DNA from: Tsukamurella sp. TY48
GTDB lineage: Bacteria; Actinomycetota; Actinomycetes; Mycobacteriales; Mycobacteriaceae
NCBI RefSeq assembly: GCF_019656655.1
Contig: NZ_BPMV01000001.1
Span: 310,001-374,000, forward strand
Reading direction: 5' to 3'
DNA: 64,000 nt
The notes beneath the pieces were generated by a model. The model was not told the origin of the DNA and ran no database searches. It was given only the letters and a program-made list of their open reading frames with translations. Both the position numbers and the translations under genes were made by a program. Within the stretch, counting starts at the first letter, position 1. Each line of letters starts with the position of its first letter. This document shows, in pieces, positions 46,980-56,663 of the stretch.

Positions 46980-47462
46980 CTACCGGGTCCGCACCACGAC
47001 GGTGCCGGTGGCGCGGTCCTGCATTCCGCGGCCGTCCACGTCCTGGATCAGCGGCGGCACCAGGAAGACGATCAGCGCATTGCGGCCGAGCGCGCGCAGC
47101 AGCCCCACCCGCATGGCCGGGTCTTCGATCCGGGCCACCCGCAGGCCGGCGAAGTACTGGCCCGGGGTGAAGCCGAACAGCGTCACCGCGAGCACGCCCA
47201 CCACGAACCAGATGCCCAGCGCGCTCGTGTCGAAGGCGGTGGGCTCGCCGCCGAAGACCTTCGACGGTCCGGCGATCGCGAGCGCGATCAGTGCCGAGGG
47301 CACCCAGTCGAGCATCAGCGCGAGCACGCGGCGGCCGGTGGGCGCGAGCGATCCGGCACCGTCGCGCGGGAGGCCGAGGCCCGCGCCCCGGTACTCGCCG
47401 TGTGCGCCCTCGGGCAGCGCCGCGGAGGCGCCGGACAGCCATGATCCCGTTTCTCGACCCAT
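46980..47462 (-). CDS. RDD-family membrane protein
   Basis: A 160-residue protein with an RDD domain: RRVLALMLDWVPSALIAL (the Arg-Asp pair of the first helix), a helix ALGIWFVVGVLAVTLFGF, and FTPGQYFAGLRVARI, the GxxxG-type loop with the second Arg. RDD proteins are small transporters or scaffolds; specificity is unknown. Counterpart of Rv2219A. ATG 47462 lies 6 nt after TACCCT (47469-47474). It converges on DUF4191 and is divergent to glnA1. Confidence 0.85.
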   Translation of the reverse strand: MGRETGSWLSGASAALPEGAHGEYRGAGLGLPRDGAGSLAPTGRRVLALMLDWVPSALIALAIAGPSKVFGGEPTAFDTSALGIWFVVGVLAVTLFGFTPGQYFAGLRVARIEDPAMRVGLLRALGRNALIVFLVPPLIQDVDGRGMQDRATGTVVVRTR

Positions 47463-47468
47463 GCCTCC

Positions 47469-47474
47469 AGGGTA
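47469..47474 (-). promoter_or_regulatory. -10 hexamer TACCCT for leaderless RDD gene
   Basis: TACCCT on the minus strand ends 6 nt before ATG 47462. Confidence 0.45.
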
Positions 47475-47517
47475 CGGCCAAGCAGGTGATGGGCGATTTC
47501 GCGGTCCCAACAGATGT

Positions 47518-47533
47518 GTAACACCGATGAAAC
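47518..47533 (+). promoter_or_regulatory. GlnR box upstream of glnA1
   Basis: GTAAC-ACCGAT-GAAAC matches the actinobacterial GlnR consensus gTnAC-n6-GnAAC (and AC-n9-AC). A weaker GTAAC-n6-GACAG follows at 47580-47595. TAGCGT (47566-47571) is a possible -10, which would put the box about 50 nt before the start. Confidence 0.72.
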
Positions 47534-47652
47534 ATTCCGTTAGTTCGCGGGCAACACCGCGTCCATAGCGTCAATTCTCGTAACCTCGGTGACAGGGCGA
47601 GACGGTGAGCCGGCCCGCTTCCGCCATCGGACGACGAAGGAGCCAGTAACAG

Positions 47653-49086
47653 GTGTTCACTACCAAAGAGGAACTTCTCGACTACCTGAAGAAGGAGAAC
47701 GTCGAGTACGTCGACATCCGCTTCTGCGATCTGCCGGGCACGATGCAGCACTTCAGCATCCCCGCCTCGGCGTTCGATGAGAGCGTCTTCGAGGACGGTC
47801 TGGCCTTCGACGGCTCGTCGATCCGCGGCTTCCAGTCGATCGATGAATCCGACATGATGCTGCTCCCCGACGTCACCACGGCGCGCATCGATCCCTTCCG
47901 CGCGGCGAAGACCCTGAACATCTCGTTCTTCGTCCACGACCCGTTCACCCGTGAGGCCTACAGCCGCGACCCGCGCAACATCGCGCGGAAGGCGGAGGAG
48001 TACCTCAAGAGCACCGGCATCGCCGACACCTGCTTCTTCGGTGCCGAGGCCGAGTTCTACATCTTCGACTCGGTCTCGTACGACTCGACGATCAACGGCT
48101 CGTTCTACGAGGTCGACTCGATCTCGGGTTCGTGGAACACCGGCCGCTCGGTCGAGGAGGACGGCTCGCCGAACCTCGGCTACAAGGTCAAGACCAAGGG
48201 CGGCTACTTCCCCGTGGCGCCGTACGACCACTACGTGGACCTGCGCGACAAGATCTCGACGAACCTGCAGAACGCCGGCTTCACGCTGGAGCGCGGCCAC
48301 CACGAGGTGGGCACCGGCGGCCAGGCCGAGATCAACTACAAGTTCGACACGCTGCTGCACGCGGCCGACGATGTCCAGCTGTTCAAGTACATCGTGAAGA
48401 ACACCGCGTGGCAGGAGGGCAAGACCGTCACGTTCATGCCGAAGCCGCTGTTCGGTGACAACGGCTCGGGCATGCACGCCCACCAGTCGCTGTGGAAGGA
48501 CGGCAAGCCGCTGTTCTACGACGAGGCCGGCTACGGCGGTCTGTCGGACCTGGCGCGGTGGTACATCGGCGGCATCCTGCACCACGCCCCGTCGCTGCTC
48601 GCGTTCACCAACCCGACGATCAACTCGTACAAGCGCCTGGTGCCGGGCTACGAGGCCCCGATCAACCTGGTGTACAGCCAGCGCAACCGTTCGGCGTGTG
48701 TCCGCATCCCGATCACGGGCAACAACCCCAAGGCCAAGCGCATCGAGTTCCGTTGCCCCGACTCGTCGGGCAACCCGTACCTGGCCTTCGCCGCCATGAT
48801 GATGGCGGGCCTGGACGGCATCAAGAACAAGATCGAGCCGCACGCCCCCGTCGACAAGGACCTCTACGAGCTGCCGCCCGAGGAGGCCAAGGGCATCCCG
48901 CAGGCCCCGACGCAGCTCGCGGACGTGATCGATCGTCTCGAGGAGGACCACGAGTACCTCACCGCCGGTGGCGTGTTCACCGAGGACCTGATCGAGACCT
49001 GGATCGCCTACAAGCGTGAGCAGGAGATCGCTCCGGTGAACCTGCGCCCGCACCCGTACGAGTTCCAGCTGTACTACGACGTGTAA
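47653..49086 (+). CDS. glnA1: Glutamine synthetase type I-beta
   Basis: A 477-residue type I glutamine synthetase. The N-terminal domain has [17 protein letters not shown], the catalytic barrel [23 protein letters not shown] and the [13 protein letters not shown]/glutamate loop. Y405 in [15 protein letters not shown] is the adenylylation site used by GlnE, also in this window. It makes glutamine from glutamate and ammonia. GTG start with GAAGGAG about 11 nt upstream and a GlnR box further up. Counterpart of Rv2220. Confidence 0.97.
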   Translation: MFTTKEELLDYLKKENVEYVDIRFCDLPGTMQHFSIPASAFDESVFEDGLAFDGSSIRGFQSIDESDMMLLPDVTTARIDPFRAAKTLNISFFVHDPFTREAYSRDPRNIARKAEEYLKSTGIADTCFFGAEAEFYIFDSVSYDSTINGSFYEVDSISGSWNTGRSVEEDGSPNLGYKVKTKGGYFPVAPYDHYVDLRDKISTNLQNAGFTLERGHHEVGTGGQAEINYKFDTLLHAADDVQLFKYIVKNTAWQEGKTVTFMPKPLFGDNGSGMHAHQSLWKDGKPLFYDEAGYGGLSDLARWYIGGILHHAPSLLAFTNPTINSYKRLVPGYEAPINLVYSQRNRSACVRIPITGNNPKAKRIEFRCPDSSGNPYLAFAAMMMAGLDGIKNKIEPHAPVDKDLYELPPEEAKGIPQAPTQLADVIDRLEEDHEYLTAGGVFTEDLIETWIAYKREQEIAPVNLRPHPYEFQLYYDV

Positions 49087-49105
49087 ATCGTCGAGCTGAA
49101 CGACC

Positions 49106-49143
49106 GGTCGGCCCCGTACCTGGCATCAGGTGCGGGGCCGACC
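49106..49143 (+). terminator. Compound hairpin terminator after glnA1
   Basis: GGTCGGCCCCG (49106-49116) pairs with 49133-49143; inside it ACCTG (49118-49122) pairs with CAGGT (49127-49131) around GCAT. It begins 20 nt after the glnA1 stop. Confidence 0.82.
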
Positions 49144-49204
49144 TGCGTTTCGGAGCCCCGCGGCGATCCGGCGGTATCGTCGGAACGGACCGAAGGAGGC
49201 CACG

Positions 49205-49387
49205 ATGTTCGAGGCGAAGCTGAAGCGCGACGAGGTGATCGACCGCATCGGTTCGGGTGACCGGCCGAAGCCGCGGGTGAGTACGACGCTCCCCAACGGT
49301 CAGCAGCTCATCATCCCGACCGTCGAGAAGAGTCGGCAGCACGACGACCCCAAGGACTCCGGCGGCACGCGCCCGGAGCCGTCCTGA
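49205..49387 (+). CDS. Small hypothetical protein downstream of glnA1
   Basis: A 60-residue protein with one of the best ribosome sites in the window (AAGGAGG, 5 nt before ATG). It is polar, with no membrane segment: FEAKLKRDEVIDRIGSGDRP then STTLPNGQQLIIPTVEKSRQ, given as short motifs. I do not recognise the family. It sits behind the glnA1 terminator and converges on the TmrB-like gene with 10 nt between, so it may be read at low level through the hairpin. Confidence 0.6.
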   Translation: MFEAKLKRDEVIDRIGSGDRPKPRVSTTLPNGQQLIIPTVEKSRQHDDPKDSGGTRPEPS

Positions 49388-49397
49388 TCTGAGTCGC

Positions 49398-49931
49398 TCA
49401 CTCGCTTCGGCTGCCTGATTCCACGGCGGCGAGCACCTGGTCGGCGAGCGCGGCCGGGCTCGACCGGTCAGACCGCAGGATCATCGTCGCGCCGGACTGA
49501 CGGGACGCGGCCCCGGGATCGAGGCGTTCGATCGCCCAGCTCGCGGCGTCGGGTCCGAATCCGGCGTCCACGGCGCGCGCCCGTAGCCGTTCGCGCAGCA
49601 CCTCGGGATCGGTGTCGAGGAAGACGTGCAGCACCGGCTCCCCCGCGGCCGCGAGGCCGCCCAGGATCTCGTCACGATAGGCGTCGCGCAGAAGCGACAT
49701 CGGCACGATCAGAGTCTCGGCGTGGTGCCGCCGCAGCGATAACGCCGTCGCCACCACGAGCTCACGCCAACTCGGCAGGTCCTGGAAGTCGGAACTGCGG
49801 GGCAGCCACCGCCACAGCATCGTGCCCACGTCCTCGGGGTCGTAGACCACCGCATCGGGCAGCCTGCGGTGCAGTTCCTCCGCCAGCGTCGTCTTCCCCG
49901 CCCCGAATCCGCCGTTGAGCCAGATGATCAC
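49398..49931 (-). CDS. TmrB-like P-loop kinase/ATPase
   Basis: A 177-residue P-loop protein resembling tunicamycin-resistance ATPase TmrB: MIIWLNGGFGAGKTTLAEEL (Walker A; first residue is coded GTG), AVVYDPEDVGTML, then LIVPMSLLRDAYRDEIL and a C-terminal lid RERLRARAVD. TmrB of Bacillus binds tunicamycin; this one may do so or act as a small-molecule kinase. GTG 49931 lies 6 nt after TACGTT (49938-49943), so the GGAGGA between them would be transcript-free. It is an addition to the M. tuberculosis order. Confidence 0.82.
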   Translation of the reverse strand: MIIWLNGGFGAGKTTLAEELHRRLPDAVVYDPEDVGTMLWRWLPRSSDFQDLPSWRELVVATALSLRRHHAETLIVPMSLLRDAYRDEILGGLAAAGEPVLHVFLDTDPEVLRERLRARAVDAGFGPDAASWAIERLDPGAASRQSGATMILRSDRSSPAALADQVLAAVESGSRSE

Positions 49932-49937
49932 TCCTCC

Positions 49938-49943
49938 AACGTA
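49938..49943 (-). promoter_or_regulatory. -10 hexamer TACGTT for leaderless TmrB-like gene
   Basis: TACGTT on the minus strand ends 6 nt before GTG 49931. Confidence 0.45.
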
Positions 49944-50059
49944 ACGGTGGCCGGCCTCGGGGCGTGAACACGCGACGGTCACCGATCGCCGCCCGCATCC
50001 TCCCCGGAACACGGATCGACCGCCGGATCCCCTTCCGCTACACGCTGTCCTGGACCCGG

Positions 50060-50065
50060 TAGGTT
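50060..50065 (+). promoter_or_regulatory. -10 hexamer TAGGTT for leaderless FKBP gene
   Basis: TAGGTT ends 6 nt before ATG 50072. Confidence 0.5.
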
Positions 50066-50071
50066 GGCCCC

Positions 50072-50623
50072 ATGCATGCGTCCCGCCTCCTGACCACCGT
50101 CACCGTCGCCACCCTCGCCGCCGCCACCCTCACGGCGTGCGGTTCGGGTCCGAAGTCGGAGGCCACCTGCCCGTCCGGCTCGCCCGGGACGTCGACCGCC
50201 CCGGACTGGCGCTACCAGGGCGCCAAGGGCTCGCTCGAGGTCACCGGCCCTACCGATGCCAACGCCCCGCGCATCACCGTCACCACGCCGTTCGAGGTGG
50301 CGCAGACGCACGTGCAGACCTTCGCCCCGCGCGGCGACGGCGCCGAGGTGAGCGAGAAGTCCACCGTCTCGGTCTGCTACATGGGCGTCAACGGCCGCGA
50401 CGGCAAGGTCTTCGACAGCAGCTACGACCGCGGCACGCCCGCCGAGTTCTCCCTCGACGGCGTGATCCCGGGCTTCAAGAAGGCCCTGGAGGGCCAGAAG
50501 GTCGGTTCGACGGTGGGCGTGGCCGTCGCCCCCGCGGACGGCTACCCGGAGGGCCAGCCGGCGGCCGGCATCCAGGCGGGCGACACCCTGGTCTTCGTGC
50601 TGAAGATCCTGTCGGCGAAGTAG
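50072..50623 (+). CDS. FKBP-type peptidyl-prolyl isomerase lipoprotein (copy 1)
   Basis: A 183-residue exported lipoprotein. The signal peptide ends in the lipobox LTAC (Cys about residue 23). An N-terminal segment is followed by an FKBP domain with VSVCYMGVNGRDGKVFDSSY, DGVIPGFKKALEGQKVGS and AGDTLVFVLKIL, the standard strand order. It should isomerise Xaa-Pro bonds outside the membrane. A paralogue lies at 56664-57248. TAGGTT 6 nt before ATG suggests a leaderless message. Confidence 0.9.
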   Translation: MHASRLLTTVTVATLAAATLTACGSGPKSEATCPSGSPGTSTAPDWRYQGAKGSLEVTGPTDANAPRITVTTPFEVAQTHVQTFAPRGDGAEVSEKSTVSVCYMGVNGRDGKVFDSSYDRGTPAEFSLDGVIPGFKKALEGQKVGSTVGVAVAPADGYPEGQPAAGIQAGDTLVFVLKILSAK

Positions 50624-50702
50624 CCCGATCTCGGGGATAGTCCCGATGTGCGGGCGGCGCCCCGCGGCCACACTGGAGGCACCGTCGAATCCAGGAGGCC
50701 TC

Positions 50703-51179
50703 GTGCGCACACTGCTCATCACCCTGGGAGCCCTCGCGCTCCTGCCGATCGCCGCGGTCGCCACCATCGTGCTCGGCATGCGCTACAACGTGCGCCCGAT
50801 CCTCGACGCCGTGCGCCGGTTCAACCGCGCCGTCACCAACCCGCGTGCCCTCGGCTCCGCGGAGAACGAGGAGTCCACGCGCACCGTGGTCCGGCATGTG
50901 GGCCGCAGGAGCGGCAAGGCCTACGAGACCCCGGTCGACGCCTTCGACACCGGCCGCGACACGCTGCTGGTCGCGCTGCCCTACGGCCCGGACACCGACT
51001 GGGTGCGCAACATCACCGCGGCGGGTGGTGCCGATGTGCTGCGCCGGGGCCGCGAGTTCACGGTGACGGCGCCGCGCGTGGTGGCCACCGCCGAGGTGGT
51101 GGACGAGCTGCCCGCCTCACTGCGCCGCACCCTACGGCTGTTCAACGTGGAGAACTGCCTGGAGCTGCGCGTCGCCTGA
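50703..51179 (+). CDS. DUF385 / deazaflavin-dependent nitroreductase-like protein
   Basis: A 158-residue protein of the F420-dependent nitroreductase (Ddn-like, split beta-barrel) family. A hydrophobic N-terminus (LLITLGALALLPIAAVATIVLG) may anchor it. VVRHVGRRSGKAYETPVDAF is the family's central strand and Arg/Ser site, LLVALPYGPDTDWVRNI the second. It probably uses F420 or flavin; the substrate is unknown. GTG start with AGGAGG 4 nt or so upstream. Confidence 0.83.
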   Translation: MRTLLITLGALALLPIAAVATIVLGMRYNVRPILDAVRRFNRAVTNPRALGSAENEESTRTVVRHVGRRSGKAYETPVDAFDTGRDTLLVALPYGPDTDWVRNITAAGGADVLRRGREFTVTAPRVVATAEVVDELPASLRRTLRLFNVENCLELRVA

Positions 51180-51181
51180 AC

Positions 51182-52120
51182 TCAGCCCACCGTGGCGAGC
51201 AGCGCCTTGTGATCGGCCCCCGGGATCTCGTGCCTGGTCACCGCGGAGGCGCCGAGCCCGCGCAGGAGCACGTGATCGATCCCGACCATCGGCGGGTAGG
51301 GCTTGTCCGTGGGGTAGGTGGGCAGCCATCCGGCGCCCGCGAGGATCCCCGCATCCTGGTAGCCGCCGGTCAACAGTCGGCGGAACTGCACGTGATCGTA
51401 GGTGGCGTTGTAATCGCCCAGCGCGATCACGGGACGGCCCGCGGGAACGCCCTGCAACAGCGACCCGATCTGCCGCAGTTCGCGGTCCCAGGTCTCGGGC
51501 TGCAGCGGCGGCACGGGATGCAGGGCGAACAGCTGCACCTCGCCGCGCCCCGGGACCGTGGCCACGGCGGTGATCCCCTCCAGGGTGAATCCCGGGATCG
51601 ACGCCGAGCTGGTCAGGGGGTAGCGGCTGTACAGTCCCGTACCGCCGGCCATCTCGACGGGCCGCACGAAGCCGTTCGGCAGATCGGTCGCGATCGTGGA
51701 CGCCGCGATCCGCTGCGCCGCCGCGGGCGTGAGCTCCTCGACGGCGAGCACGTCGACCCGCTTGTCCCGCACCAACTTCGCGAGGGCGTCCACATCACCG
51801 GCGCCGACCTGCAGGTTCGAGGTGAGCACGGTGATCACCCGGTCCACGGGCGGACCATCGGCCCGGTACAGCGGCGACTGCACCCACAGGCCGGCCGCCA
51901 CCACCGCGCAGACGAGCACCAGCCGCAGCCACGCCCGGATCGCCATGAGGCACACCAGCGCCAGCACCGCGGTGGCCACGAACAGCACCGGTGAGACGGC
52001 GGTCGCGGCGAGCGTCGCGTCCCGCGAGCCCGGCCAGAAGTGCAGCGCCAGTGCCACGATCGCGACGATCAGGGCCGCGGTGCCCACGATGCTCGCCACC
52101 GGGCGCAGGACGATTCTCAT
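51182..52120 (-). CDS. Endonuclease/exonuclease/phosphatase family membrane protein
   Basis: A 312-residue protein. Three N-terminal helices (residues about 7-30, 38-62, 66-85) are followed by an EEP domain facing outward: VLTSNLQVG (first Asn), AVEEL (metal Glu), ALGDYNAT (Asp-Asn), GIDHVL and DHKALLA (the final Asp-His). Members hydrolyse phosphodiesters; this membrane type is usually of unknown substrate. It converges on the DUF385 gene with 2 nt between. Confidence 0.87.
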   Translation of the reverse strand: MRIVLRPVASIVGTAALIVAIVALALHFWPGSRDATLAATAVSPVLFVATAVLALVCLMAIRAWLRLVLVCAVVAAGLWVQSPLYRADGPPVDRVITVLTSNLQVGAGDVDALAKLVRDKRVDVLAVEELTPAAAQRIAASTIATDLPNGFVRPVEMAGGTGLYSRYPLTSSASIPGFTLEGITAVATVPGRGEVQLFALHPVPPLQPETWDRELRQIGSLLQGVPAGRPVIALGDYNATYDHVQFRRLLTGGYQDAGILAGAGWLPTYPTDKPYPPMVGIDHVLLRGLGASAVTRHEIPGADHKALLATVG

Positions 52121-52174
52121 GCGGCCATTGTGCCCGGCGCCGGCGCAGCGGACGGGAGCCGCAGGTCGTGGCGG

Positions 52175-55100
52175 CTATTCGCCCCAGAACACGCGGTCGA
52201 CCACGGCGCGGGCGCGGCGCGTGGTGCGCAGGTAGTCCTCGAGGAAGTCGAGCGAACTCCCCCGCCAGCCCGCCACGTAGGCGACGTTGGACAGGACGGC
52301 ACCCGGGCCCGGCAGCTGATCGACGGGCTTGCCGCGCACCAGGAAGAGGGCGTTGCGGGCGCGGGTCGCGGTGAGCCAGGCATCGCGGAGCAGTTCCACA
52401 TCGGCCTCGGGGAGCAGCTCGTGCGAGCCGATCGCATCGAGCGATTCCAGCGTCGAGGTGTTCTGCAGCGCCGGAACGTCACTCGCGTAGCGCAACTGCT
52501 CGAGCTGCACCGTCCACTCGACGTCCGAGAGGCCGCCGCGCCCGAGTTTGGTGTGCGTGGCGGGGTCGGCGCCGCGGGGCAACCGCTCCGAATCCACCCG
52601 CGCCTTGATGCGTCGCAGTTCCTTGACGGTGTCGGGTGAGACGCCTCCCGCCGGGTACCGGGTCTCGTCCACCATGTGCAGGAATTCGAGCGACAGCGAT
52701 TCGTCGCCGGCCACGTGCGTGGCCCGCAGCAGCGCCTGCACCTCCCAGTGCTGGGCCCACTGCGCGTAGTAGGCGCGGTACGCGGCCAGGGTGCGCACCA
52801 CCGGTCCGTTGCGGCCCTCGGGGCGCAACCCGGTGTCCACCTCCAGCCCCGGGTCCACCGACGGTGCGCCGAGCCGAGTACGGACGGCGTCCGCCACCTG
52901 GTTCGCCCAGCGCACGGCGTCGGCCTCGTCGGCGCCGTACACCGGATCGCACACGAACAGCACGTCGGCGTCGGAGCCGTAGCCGATCTCGTGGCCGCCG
53001 AGGCGCCCCATGCCGATCACCGCGATCCGCGCCGGCGCACCGGGCGGCGCGTCCCGGCCGCTGGATTCCCGTTCGGCGATGGTGCTGGCGATCTCGGAGA
53101 CCAGGGCCGCATCGAGGGCGGCGGCCCACACCGACGACAGTGCGGTGCACACCTCCGGCACCGTGAGCATGCCGAGGATATCGGCCGAGGCCACGCGCGC
53201 GATCTCGCTGCGGCGCATGGCGCGGGCCACGGCGATGGCCCGGTCCCGGTGCGGCGCACGACTGACCGCGGCGAGCATCCCGTTGTAGACCTCCTGCGGC
53301 GAGGTCTCGGTGAGTTTCGGGCCGGTGGCACCGTCGGCGTACAGCCGGATCACTTCCGGCGACCGGGCGAGGAGTTCGGCGACGAAGGTCGACGATCCCA
53401 GCACCGTCATCAAACGCTGCGCCACCACCGATTCGTCGCGCAGCACCCGCAGGTACCACTCCACATCGCGCAGGTCCTCCGAGAGCTTGCGGTAGTTCAG
53501 CAGGCCGGCGTCGGGATTCGGTGTCTCGCTGAGCCATTCGAGAAGCGTGGGTAGCAGGATGGTCTGGATCCTGCCGCGGCGGGAGGAATCCGCCATCGCC
53601 TTGAGGTGCGCGAGGGCGTTCCCGGCCTGGCGGAAGCCGAGTGCGCCGAGCCGGGAGATGATCGCGTCGTCCGACAGCCGCATGGCATCGGAGTCGAGGT
53701 GCGCGATCGAATCCAGCAGCGGCCGGTAGAACAGCTTGGTGTGCAGCCGCCGCACCCGGGCGGACTGCCGCTTGAGTTCGGCACGCAGCACGCCGGTGGC
53801 GTCGCGGTCACCGTCGGGACGGATGTGCGCGGCGCGCGCGAGCCAGCGCCAGGCCTCCTCGTGATCGGCGGGCGGCAGCAGGTGGGTGCGCTCCATCCGC
53901 CGCAGCTGGAGGCGGTGTTCCAGCAGCCTCAGGAACTCGTACGAGGCGGTGAAGTTGGCGCCGTCCTCCCGTCCCACGTAGCCGCCGGCGGTGAGGGCGG
54001 AGAGCGCGGAGACGGTGCTCAGTTCCCGCAGCGATTCATCGGTGCGGCCGTGCACGAGTTGCAGGAGCTGCACGGCGAACTCCACGTCCCGCAGGCCGCC
54101 GCGTCCCAGTTTCAGTTCCCGCTCGCGCAGGTCCGGGGCGATGTTCTCCTCCACCCGGCGGCGCATCTCCTGCACCTCGGGCACGAAGTCCTCGCGCTGG
54201 CTGGCGTCCCACACCATCGGGCTGAGCGCGGCGATGTAGTCGTGGCCCAGTCGCAGATCGCCCGTCTGCGGGCGCGCTTTGAGCAGCGCCTGGAACTCCC
54301 AGGTCTTGGCCCACCGCTTGTAGTACGCCACATGGGAATCCAGCGTGCGGGTGAGGCTGCCGTTCTTGCCCTCGGGGCGCAGGCCCGCGTCCACGTCGAA
54401 GAAGGCCGCCGAGCCGATCCGCATCATCTCGCCGGCCAACCGCGCGCTCGCCGAATCGGCGGGCTCGGCCACGAAGATCACGTCCACATCGGACACGTAG
54501 TTCAGTTCTCGCGCACCGCACTTGCCCATGGCGATCACCGCGAGCCTGCCCTCGGGATCGGAGTCGGGGAAGGTGGTGGCCACCGCCACGGACAGCGCGG
54601 CCGTCAGGGCCGCATCGGCCAGGTCCGCCAGGTGCGCACCGACGAGCGGGAAGGGCAGGGTCGGCTCGTTCTCCACGAGTTCCGCGAGGTCCCGGGCGGC
54701 GAGCACCATGATCAGGTCGCGGTAGGCGTCGCGCAGCTTCGAGATCGCCTCTCCCCCGGTGATCGCCGCGCGGTAGAGCAGATCGTCGTCGGGGCGGCCG
54801 GGCACCTTCACTGCGTCCACCGAGGCCAGCATCGCGTCGATCACCTCGTCGCGGCTCTTCAGCGGCGCGGTATCGGTCAGCAGCCGCCAGGACGACGGAT
54901 TGCTGATCAGATGGTCGCCGAGCGCATCGGAGGCACCGAGGAGGCCGAACAGCCGGCCGCGGAAGGTGGTGTCGGACAGGATGAGTCCCGCGATCTCCTC
55001 CCACTCCTCGCCGACCGCCTCGCGCAGCCGTACCAGCGCACGCAGGGTCCAATCGGGATCGGCGGCGCGGGACAGTGCCCACAGCACGTCACTGCAGGCG

Positions 55101-55204
55101 GAGTTCGCCCACCCGAGCAGGCGGAGGTTGTCCTCCGCATTGGGGTCGAGCAGTCCCAGCCGACCGGCACTCGGTCGGCGCACCTCGCGATTGGTCGGCG
55201 GCAC
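52175..55204 (-). CDS. glnE: Bifunctional glutamine-synthetase adenylyltransferase/deadenylase
   Basis: A 1009-residue regulator of GlnA1, counterpart of Rv2221c. The N-terminal nucleotidyltransferase domain (deadenylase) has [19 protein letters not shown], and the C-terminal one (adenylylating) [20 protein letters not shown], each with the G-S-D-x-D metal site. Conserved [18 protein letters not shown] segments follow each domain ([19 protein letters not shown]). It attaches or removes AMP at Y405 of GlnA1. The start at GTG 55204 fits the family length. It is 12 nt after glnA2 on the same strand. Confidence 0.96.
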   Translation of the reverse strand: MPPTNREVRRPSAGRLGLLDPNAEDNLRLLGWANSACSDVLWALSRAADPDWTLRALVRLREAVGEEWEEIAGLILSDTTFRGRLFGLLGASDALGDHLISNPSSWRLLTDTAPLKSRDEVIDAMLASVDAVKVPGRPDDDLLYRAAITGGEAISKLRDAYRDLIMVLAARDLAELVENEPTLPFPLVGAHLADLADAALTAALSVAVATTFPDSDPEGRLAVIAMGKCGARELNYVSDVDVIFVAEPADSASARLAGEMMRIGSAAFFDVDAGLRPEGKNGSLTRTLDSHVAYYKRWAKTWEFQALLKARPQTGDLRLGHDYIAALSPMVWDASQREDFVPEVQEMRRRVEENIAPDLRERELKLGRGGLRDVEFAVQLLQLVHGRTDESLRELSTVSALSALTAGGYVGREDGANFTASYEFLRLLEHRLQLRRMERTHLLPPADHEEAWRWLARAAHIRPDGDRDATGVLRAELKRQSARVRRLHTKLFYRPLLDSIAHLDSDAMRLSDDAIISRLGALGFRQAGNALAHLKAMADSSRRGRIQTILLPTLLEWLSETPNPDAGLLNYRKLSEDLRDVEWYLRVLRDESVVAQRLMTVLGSSTFVAELLARSPEVIRLYADGATGPKLTETSPQEVYNGMLAAVSRAPHRDRAIAVARAMRRSEIARVASADILGMLTVPEVCTALSSVWAAALDAALVSEIASTIAERESSGRDAPPGAPARIAVIGMGRLGGHEIGYGSDADVLFVCDPVYGADEADAVRWANQVADAVRTRLGAPSVDPGLEVDTGLRPEGRNGPVVRTLAAYRAYYAQWAQHWEVQALLRATHVAGDESLSLEFLHMVDETRYPAGGVSPDTVKELRRIKARVDSERLPRGADPATHTKLGRGGLSDVEWTVQLEQLRYASDVPALQNTSTLESLDAIGSHELLPEADVELLRDAWLTATRARNALFLVRGKPVDQLPGPGAVLSNVAYVAGWRGSSLDFLEDYLRTTRRARAVVDRVFWGE

Positions 55205-55216
55205 CGTCGCCCCCGC

Positions 55217-56557
55217 CTACAACGAGAGGTAGCGGTTGAGTTCGAAGGGGGTGACCACCGACCGGTAGTCGTTCCACTCCGACCACTTGTTGCGCAGGAA
55301 GTACTCGAAAACGTGCTCCCCCAGGGTCTCCGCGACCAGCTCGCTCTTCTCCATGAGCACCAGGGCGTCATCGAGGGCGGTGGGCAGGTCGCGGAATCCC
55401 ATGGAGCGGCGCTCGCGCGCCGTCATCTGCCGCACATCGTCCTCGGCGGCCTCGGGCAGCTCGTACCCGCCCTTGACGCCTTCAAGACCGGCCGCGCAGA
55501 GCACGGCGAAGGCGAGGTACGGGTTGCACGCCGAATCGGGCGAGCGCACCTCGATGCGGCGGCTGCTGGACTTGTTGGGCGTGTACAGCGGCACCCGCAC
55601 CATCGCCGACCGGTTCGCGGCGCCCCAGGTGGCCGCGGTGGGCGCCTCATCGCCGGTCACCAGGCGCTTGTAGGAGTTCACCCACTGGTTGGTGACGGCG
55701 GAGATCTCGGGGGCGTGATGCAGGATGCCCGCGATGAAGGCCTTGCCGGTGGCCGACAGCTGCAGCTCGTCGTCGGGGTCGTGGAAGGCATTGGAATCGC
55801 CCTCGAACAGGCTCATGTGGGTGTGCATGCCCGAGCCGGGGTGGTCACTGAAGGGCTTGGGCATGAAGGAGGCCTTCACGCCGCCGGCCATCGCGACTTC
55901 CTTGACCAGATAGCGGAAGGTCATCACGTTGTCGGCCATGGACAGTGCGTCCGCGTACCGCAGGTCGATCTCCTGCTGGCCGGGGCCCGCCTCGTGGTGG
56001 CTGAATTCGACAGAGATGCCCATGGCTTCGAGCGCCTCGATCGCGGCGCGCCGGAAGTTGGGGGCGGTCTCGTGCACGGCCTGATCGAAGTAGCCGCCGT
56101 TGTCGGCGGGGATCGGATTGCCGTGCGGGTCGAGTTCCTTCTTCATCAGATAGAACTCGATCTCGGGGTGCACGTAGCAGGAGAATCCGAGGTCGGCGGC
56201 GCGGTTGAGCTGGCGCCGCAGGACGTGCCGGGAGTCGCCCCACGACGGCGTACCGTCGGGCATCGCGATGTCGCAGAACATGCGCACCGAGTGCATCTCG
56301 CCGTCGTTGCCCACCCAGGGCAGCACCTGGAAGGTCGACGGATCGGGCTTGGCCACCGTGTCGGCCTCGGACACCCGGGAGAAGCCCTCGATCGACGAAC
56401 CGTCGAAGCCGATGCCCTCGCTGAACGCGCCCTCGAGTTCGGCCGGGGCGATGGCCACCGACTTGAGGAAACCGAGTACGTCGGTGAACCACAACCGCAC
56501 GAAGCGGATGTCCCGTTCCTCGATGGTACGAAGGACGAACTCCTGCTGCCGATCCAT
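55217..56557 (-). CDS. glnA2: Glutamine synthetase-like GlnA2
   Basis: A 446-residue type I-alpha glutamine synthetase. FDGSSIEGFSRVSEADTV, CYVHPEIEFYLMKKELD, GSGMHTHMSLFEGD and NRSAMVRVPLYTP are the active-site segments. Unlike GlnA1 it lacks the NLYELPPEE adenylylation loop, so GlnE should not act on it. Counterpart of Rv2222c. ATG 56557 lies 6 nt after TAGGGT (56564-56569) and a GlnR-like box lies at 56581-56596, so glnA2-glnE may respond to nitrogen. Confidence 0.96.
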   Translation of the reverse strand: MDRQQEFVLRTIEERDIRFVRLWFTDVLGFLKSVAIAPAELEGAFSEGIGFDGSSIEGFSRVSEADTVAKPDPSTFQVLPWVGNDGEMHSVRMFCDIAMPDGTPSWGDSRHVLRRQLNRAADLGFSCYVHPEIEFYLMKKELDPHGNPIPADNGGYFDQAVHETAPNFRRAAIEALEAMGISVEFSHHEAGPGQQEIDLRYADALSMADNVMTFRYLVKEVAMAGGVKASFMPKPFSDHPGSGMHTHMSLFEGDSNAFHDPDDELQLSATGKAFIAGILHHAPEISAVTNQWVNSYKRLVTGDEAPTAATWGAANRSAMVRVPLYTPNKSSSRRIEVRSPDSACNPYLAFAVLCAAGLEGVKGGYELPEAAEDDVRQMTARERRSMGFRDLPTALDDALVLMEKSELVAETLGEHVFEYFLRNKWSEWNDYRSVVTPFELNRYLSL

Positions 56558-56563
56558 AGCTCG

Positions 56564-56569
56564 ACCCTA
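56564..56569 (-). promoter_or_regulatory. -10 hexamer TAGGGT for leaderless glnA2
   Basis: TAGGGT on the minus strand ends 6 nt before ATG 56557. Confidence 0.55.
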
Positions 56570-56580
56570 GGCGAGAAGGT

Positions 56581-56596
56581 GTTAACGCTGTGTTAC
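56581..56596 (-). promoter_or_regulatory. GlnR-like box upstream of glnA2
   Basis: On the minus strand GTAAC-ACAGCG-TTAAC fits the AC-n9-AC GlnR pattern. It lies about 24-39 nt before the predicted glnA2 start, so it would cover the -35 region. Confidence 0.55.
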
Positions 56597-56653
56597 ATGT
56601 ACGCCGTTCAGGCCGAGCACTTCGGTTCCGGAACGATTCCGTCCCGAAGCAAG

Positions 56654-56659
56654 TAGGGT
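56654..56659 (+). promoter_or_regulatory. -10 hexamer TAGGGT for FKBP copy 2
   Basis: TAGGGT ends 4 nt before ATG 56664 and 7 nt before GTG 56667. Both are in frame; the leaderless start is probably the GTG. Confidence 0.45.
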
Positions 56660-56663
56660 CCGG

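Noticed and set aside
53606-56656. 1016-codon open frame on plus opposite glnE and glnA2
   Set aside because: Both minus-strand genes have full catalytic motifs; the plus frame has none and skewed composition.
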